From NCBI RefSeq assembly GCF_905147045.1, contig NC_065907.1, positions 2,232,001-2,296,000 on the forward strand: 64,000 nt of DNA, written 5' to 3'. The notes below the pieces were generated by a model. That model did no database searches. It was not told the DNA's origin and was given only the letters and a program-made list of their open reading frames with translations. The position numbers and the translations under genes are program-made. The DNA comes from Nymphalis io (Eukaryota; Arthropoda; Insecta; Lepidoptera; Nymphalidae). Below, in pieces: positions 59,596-64,000 of the stretch. Each line of letters begins with the position of its first letter. Position 1 is the stretch's first letter.

Positions 59596-61845
59596 TATAT
59601 ATATATTTATATATATATATATATATATGCACCTTTGAAAATAAGTAAATATAAAAATTATTTGTTTATTTATTTATCTGTTGGCGGTGCACTACTACAA
59701 ACGCAAAAACGTCTCGAAGCTGATTGGACTTTAGTTTAATGAGATATTTCAGGATATCTGAACTTATAGCTAGCCACTACCCTACTAGGCAGTCTGTGTC
59801 ATGTAATTTATTTTTGTATTACTTTGTAATCAATTATTGTCTGAAAAGTATACATTTCATTTCAGTATATGCCGAAATGCAGACTATGTTATATTTTATT
59901 GAGTTGTACAAGATATTCCTGATACAAATAGAAACTGCATTAATTCAATTAGAAATTCGACAAGCTTTGAAGAATATTACTAATGAACTACTTCAACTTC
60001 ACAACGGAATAAAATCTAGTAATAGGTTTTTTTTTTTTTATTTTGTCTTATTTTCACTGAAAGAAATATTAACCATTCCATACATCAACAATGCGCCATT
60101 AACCTTGGGAACTGGATTTTGTGTCTCTTTTGTCTGTAATTACATTGACACACACCTTTCAAACCGGAACTCAACAATACTACAACAACAATAATACTTG
60201 TTTGGTGATAAGTTTGCTTCTCATAAGGTCTTACACAAAACTGTACCACCAAAGATTTAAATTACCACATTTATTTAGTATCTTTTTATAATTTTAGGTT
60301 CCACAACAATAATAACAAACCGATCCAAATCAAAAACTGTTCGTGATCTAACTAAATCTTATTTAGCGATTTGTGAGTTAGAATCGACTGTGAATAATAA
60401 TACTGGTGCCACCATGTTTCTGCTGTTCTCCATTTCCATTTTGTTCTTCATGATTACATTCTGTGGCCTTATTGATACTTTTGTCTTTGGTATGTTATGA
60501 GTTTATTAAAATACTGTTGCTCATCACGCATTTGCTTTAAACGTTACTATTGCGCCCTTCTGGGTCGTAGCGTGTAACCTTTCTAAGTAGACGATTTGCG
60601 CGATCAAACAAACGAACAAAGCCTTCAGCGCTATGTGTTTAGTTTGTGTTTATAATTCATCCCGTGCTTGACGGTTAAGGAAAACATTGTGTGGAAATCC
60701 GCATGTGTCTAATTTAAATTGTGCCACACGTGTATTCCACCAAACCGCATTGGAGCTCACCCTCCAAATGAAGACCTTCGGAGGGAAAGAAGACCAGCTG
60801 CTGCAGTGGCGTTATAGTGGTTAAGTTATTGTAAGCAAATATTGTAAGCATAGAGTAACTACTGTAGCGATCAGAGCGTCAAAATTTGTTCCCTAAATAA
60901 AATAAACAAATAGTAATTAAAAAAAGGCACGGGCACCTTTGAGCCTGTGGATGTAATAAAAATAAAAAAATAAACCGCATTGGAGCAGCGTGGTAATATA
61001 AGCTCCAAGCCTTCTTCTTAAAAAGGAGAGGAGGCCTTAGCCCAGAAGTGTGTCTCACTTCACAGGCTGTGTCTTACTTATATTAGTAAAGATCTTTGGA
61101 CTAAGTAAAAAACAATATTCCTCTTGAGTTCCACAACTTTTGTTCTTGTTTTCCTAAATTAATTTCACAATGACTTATTTTCATAGTTTTTTATAGGTAA
61201 AAATACTTTGAAGATAATAGTTTTACAACTAATGTGGTGTACGTTCCATCTTAGTACAACTTTGCTCTTTGTTGAACCATGTCATCAAATAACTGGAGAG
61301 GTAAGATTTTGTATATTAAAAAAGGAAAAAAATAATAATAACGCAGTCATTGATTCATGGGAAAAAGCAAACCACATTGTCAAACATTTGTATTAATCAG
61401 CATTATCACAAAATTTTAAGGTAACGGAGATACGAAAGCAGCTAACAAATTTAATGTTTACCATGACGCCTGAGGGGAAGTCGATTTCATTGGAATTAGA
61501 CTTAATGTTCAAACAACTAATTCTGAATGAACCAACTATATCACCATTAGATATATATTCCGTTCAACGATCTCTTCTTCCAAAGGTAAATGAATATGAT
61601 ATAGATATATATAAATATGCACAAAAATGTCAAGCTAATGAAATATCTATTTATTTGCCGATAATATTTAGTTCGTCTCCAAATAGTTTTTACTGCCTAC
61701 ATGTTTTAAGGTGTCCAAAATATTCAATAAGTGCTCGATACAACTTTGGAAAAATGTTTTTTTTCAGACTATCGGCTTTATAACTACCTATCTTGTTATC
61801 ATTGTAACATTTATACAAAAAAATAGATGGACAAATCGATTATGA
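56580..61845 (+). CDS. gustatory receptor B (8 exons, 389 aa)
   Basis: Exons: 56580-56745, 57611-57795, 58817-58943, 59866-60018, 60298-60489, 61197-61300, 61421-61585, 61768-61845. All junctions are GT-AG with phases 1,0,1,1,1,0,0; total 1170 nt including TGA. Key segments are VFRISRVFGIAPLNF (N-terminus), MRSYGGLRCMKRTF (exon 2), VRDLTKSYLAICELE and FLLFSISILFF (exon 5), STTLLFVEPCH (exon 6), TISPLDIYSVQRSLLPK (exon 7) and the signature TIGFITTYLVIIVTF (exon 8). Exon lengths match receptor A exactly in exons 2, 4, 5 and 7 (185, 153, 192, 165 nt). It is a close paralogue in opposite orientation. Introns hold family B, C, D and E retroposons and a LINE 3' end. Confidence 0.9.
56786..57075 (-). 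mobile_element. retroposon family B, full copy
   Basis: In intron 1 of receptor B, 40 bp after the donor site. Its high end reads accactagtaacggtg, shared with the partial copy at 58641. Confidence 0.8.
57911..58153 (+). mobile_element. SINE family D, full copy
   Basis: The tRNA-like head ggttggcgtggttggtaga with box B gtgggttcgaatcccac is intact. The body has gtgtgcatgaacatgtctgt and the end is (att/aat)n after gtcccaggatattatt. In intron 2 of receptor B. Confidence 0.8.
58641..58752 (-). mobile_element. retroposon family B, 5' part only
   Basis: Starts at ttcaaaccggaacacaac and ends ctctaccactagtaacggtg. In intron 2 of receptor B. Confidence 0.7.
59220..59545 (+). mobile_element. LINE 3' end fragment (CR1/jockey-like C-terminus)
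   Basis: The frame from 59276 reads FANSFLCRTSKKWNSLPARV, then GSFRRGVKRHL. This is the common C-terminal tail of lepidopteran non-LTR reverse transcriptases (trait W-N-S-L-P). It ends in an AT microsatellite at about 59540. Located in intron 3 of receptor B. Confidence 0.6.
59540..59629. repeat. (AT)n microsatellite
   Basis: About 90 bases of TA/AT dinucleotides with occasional AAA/TTT interruptions, directly after the LINE tail. Self-complementary along its length. Confidence 0.9.
60062..60252 (-). mobile_element. retroposon family B, old copy
   Basis: Recognisable from aatgcgccattaaccttggg and tttcaaaccggaactcaac. Poly-T (60026-60038) marks its tail. In intron 4 of receptor B. Confidence 0.6.
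60644..61068 (+). mobile_element. SINE family C (headless), split by retroposon E
   Basis: The body runs 60644-60756, is interrupted by the family E insertion (60757-60971), and resumes at 60972-61068 (cattggagcagcgtggtaat to ggaggccttagcccagaagt). In intron 5 of receptor B. Confidence 0.8.
60757..60971 (+). mobile_element. retroposon family E with target-site duplication
   Basis: A-tailed insertion (ends aataaaaataaaaaaat) flanked by 15-bp direct repeats aaaccgcattggagc at 60742-60756 and 60972-60986. It interrupts a family C SINE, so it is younger. Confidence 0.85.
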
Positions 61846-62039
61846 TTGAATTCAATTGAATATTTGTTCAATTTGTTAAGTTAGATGTCATTATTTTGCT
61901 GATTTTATATAACCGAGTGATTTCGTGCACAACAACCACAGTGTGTTATGACAAATTATTGAAACCACAGAATGTTACGCAAATCGAACATTCGAATGTT
62001 CGAGCATTTACTTGTAATATAATTAACATTATTGTATTT

Positions 62040-62045
62040 AATAAA
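62040..62045 (+). promoter_or_regulatory. candidate polyadenylation signal of gustatory receptor B
   Basis: AATAAA about 195 bases after the receptor B stop codon. Positional inference only. Confidence 0.25.
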
Positions 62046-62757
62046 AAATTTGAAAGAAGATCGCTCGTTTTTTTTCATTTCCATATACAAACTAGCTGCT
62101 AATTTCAGCAAAGACTCACCCATCAAACCACCTATCCCCGTTTTAATACATCGTGATTATTTACATATCTATATAACAAGGTAGACTAACAAATGAGTCA
62201 TCACCGGTCATAATCATGACACTAAAAGTAATTTTATTCACTACAAAATAATTTTGGTGTTAGGTCCTGTAAATGTCTTATTGCAGGGTTGTCTGAAAGA
62301 GATCTTGAGATACTTGAGTGATAAGACCGTCCTTTGCATGCATAATGCTGAACTTCACAATTATTTTTTATATAAAGCCATGCGTTTTTCTTGAGCTTTT
62401 CTTTTATTTATTTTATTTTTTTACTTATATTTGTGTTTTTTTTCCTTATGAGTGTGCAATAACGTTGTTTAATAATAATAATAATAAATAAAAGTTGTAC
62501 CTCCAAAAAAATCTAGTATTAATTATTAATTGTATACAATGCAATATACAATTAATGAAGTAAAACAATAACGAGGTCCAAATCACAGTCACTGTACTCG
62601 TAGTTCTGAAATTAGTTTTCATTGATTGTTCGAAGCGTTTCCCAAATCCCAACTTGATTAGCGACTGAACAAACTTCGTTAGTGAAACGAATATAATATT
62701 TTATACTATCATGTTACCGCGTCTTGGCCTATGTACAATTGAATTTAACATGGTGTT

Positions 62758-62907
62758 AATACATCGTAATATCTCGTTATATATAAAAAATTGATTCGAA
62801 GGGATTTTTATGCGCCGAATTCCACTGTAAGATCTTACTGTTTTGCATTCTTTGTTGAAACTAATTTTAGCAAGGACGTTCACTAAACGAATATTGCTAA
62901 TATACAA
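62758..62907 (-). pseudogene. gustatory receptor exon 2 relic
   Basis: The - strand frame reads ...TVRSYSGIRRIK..., matching SYGGIRRLK of receptor A and RSYGGLRCMK of receptor B. At DNA level a run of 13 bases, cgccgaattccac (plus strand), is identical to receptor A exon 2. The sequence diverges on either side, and the conserved residues and donor site are lost. Probably a decayed third member of the receptor cluster, in the same orientation as receptor A. Confidence 0.45.
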
Positions 62908-63054
62908 TTAAAGGCGTCAATGATATATTAACATATAATATGTTTTTTTAATAATATATTTTTATTATTTTTTAATAAAATATCTTTCGTTGATTTCTGT
63001 GTTCTTAGTAAAATAACCACCGCCTTGTTTATTTAAAATGCAAGAGGACTTTTT

Positions 63055-63150
63055 CGAACAAAATAATCGGGCTAAGGTAATAGCTTCGTCGCGATATAAG
63101 AAGGCCCGGCACGTAAAGGAATGCCGAAAATGTTCAATGGAACCGAAGAA
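63055..63150 (-). pseudogene. possible gustatory receptor exon 1 relic
   Basis: A - strand frame upstream of the exon 2 relic reads FGIPLRAG..SYIAT with a stop soon after. This resembles FGIAPLNFEY..GGYIAT of receptor B exon 1. Order, strand and spacing fit a decayed receptor, but similarity is short and the call is tentative. Confidence 0.28.
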
Positions 63151-63530
63151 TTTCTTTCTCACAAGAATATTATAAGGACCAAAATTCTCTTTCCTAGAGC
63201 TTGTACTTAATGAATAATAAAATATTATTATTCTAAATATACAATTATATTATGCTAATTCAATCGTATATTTTAATTGTAGCATATAGTTAATAAATAT
63301 GTTAATAAACATAAAACAAAACATATATTTTAGTTATTCCAGCAAAAAAATTCATACCATATTTTCTCTTTGACAAGTTTGAAATAAGCTTCAAACTTTC
63401 TTTCGAATAATTAGAAAGGTCTTCGCGCAAAGGTGGGAAAATTAAATTATTGTTTTTAAGTAATTAAACTTGGAAATTAATTTTGGAAAATTAACAAACT
63501 TAACTCTATCGACTATTCCAACCACAAGAG

Positions 63531-63817
63531 GAGAGCTTTGTGCAAGCTCGTCTGGGTAGGTACCACCCAATCATCAGATATTCTACTGCAAAACAGCAGT
63601 ACTTGGTATTGTTGTGTTCCGGTTTGAAGGGTGAGTGAGCCAGTGTACAGTACAGGTACAAGGGACATAACATCTTAGTTCCCAAGCTTGGTGGCACATT
63701 GGTAATTTAAGCGATGGTTAACATTTTTTACAATGTCGATGTCTATGGGCGTTGGTGACCACTTACCATCAGGTGGCCCAGATGCTCGTCCGCCTTCCTA
63801 TTCTATATTTAAAAAAA
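63531..63817 (+). mobile_element. retroposon family B, full copy
   Basis: From gagagctttgtgcaagctcg to ccgccttcctattctat plus an A-rich tail. Confidence 0.8.
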
Positions 63818-64000
63818 GAGAAGCAAAACCCAAATAAACAACTTTGACACCGATATCATTGGTCACCAATATCAATTGACGCGATATCATTGGTCGAGAT
63901 CTTGAATAACCTATGGATTCGCAAAAAAATGGCGTTATCTTATGGCGTCATAGTGTTGTATTATAAACAGCAGAACAGTTAGAAAATCGCATGCAATTTG

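Noticed and set aside
1..64000. CRISPR arrays, operons or ribosome binding sites
   Set aside because: Introns, SINEs and LINEs show this is animal nuclear DNA; no regularly spaced direct repeats were seen.

Overview
The window is animal nuclear DNA, almost certainly from a moth or butterfly (Lepidoptera). It is AT-rich and intron-rich, with GT-AG splice sites. It is packed with small tRNA-headed retroposons and 5'-truncated non-LTR retrotransposons of the RTE, R1 and jockey/CR1-like types. I cannot name the species.

Three multi-exon genes can be assembled with every splice phase consistent. (1) + strand 6626-20748: a secreted 5'-nucleotidase/apyrase-family ectonucleotidase, 11 coding exons, 543 aa. 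Its tenth exon exists in two diverged versions of identical length (13673-13839 and 18707-18873). Reading frame permits one or the other, not both. (2) - strand 53753-48554: a gustatory receptor, 8 exons, 391 aa. (3) + strand 56580-61845: a paralogous gustatory receptor, 8 exons, 389 aa, with the same intron positions and phases. The two receptors lie head to head about 2.8 kb apart. A decayed third receptor fragment lies at 62.75-63.15 kb on the - strand.

Mobile DNA fills much of the rest. An RTE-type element with an open 3' reverse-transcriptase ORF (16.7-17.8 kb) sits inside the nucleotidase gene, and a shorter, nearly identical copy lies at 47.4 kb. A jockey/CR1-like element (37.4-38.8 kb) keeps 361 open codons. 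A GC-rich block at 25.8-29.1 kb on the - strand joins the 5' part of an R1-clade retrotransposon (coiled-coil/zinc-knuckle ORF1, endonuclease) to 145 codons of an RNA-virus-type superfamily 1 helicase. This looks like a retrotransposon-virus chimera. Other LINE scraps lie at 18.5, 32.8, 43.5 and 59.3 kb.

Five dispersed short families recur and are labelled here A-E. A: tRNA-headed SINE of about 390 bp. B: A-tailed retroposon of about 290 bp, best full copies at 6.2, 18.05, 36.8 and 63.5 kb. C: tRNA-headed SINE beginning GCCGAGATGGCCCAGTGG. D: tRNA-headed SINE with a GTTGGCGTGGTTGG head. E: A-tailed retroposon at 25.5 and 60.8 kb.

The stretches 0-1 kb, 2.4-6.1 kb, 20.8-25.4 kb, 31.7-36.8 kb, 38.9-41.6 kb and 41.9-47.4 kb hold no gene I can support.
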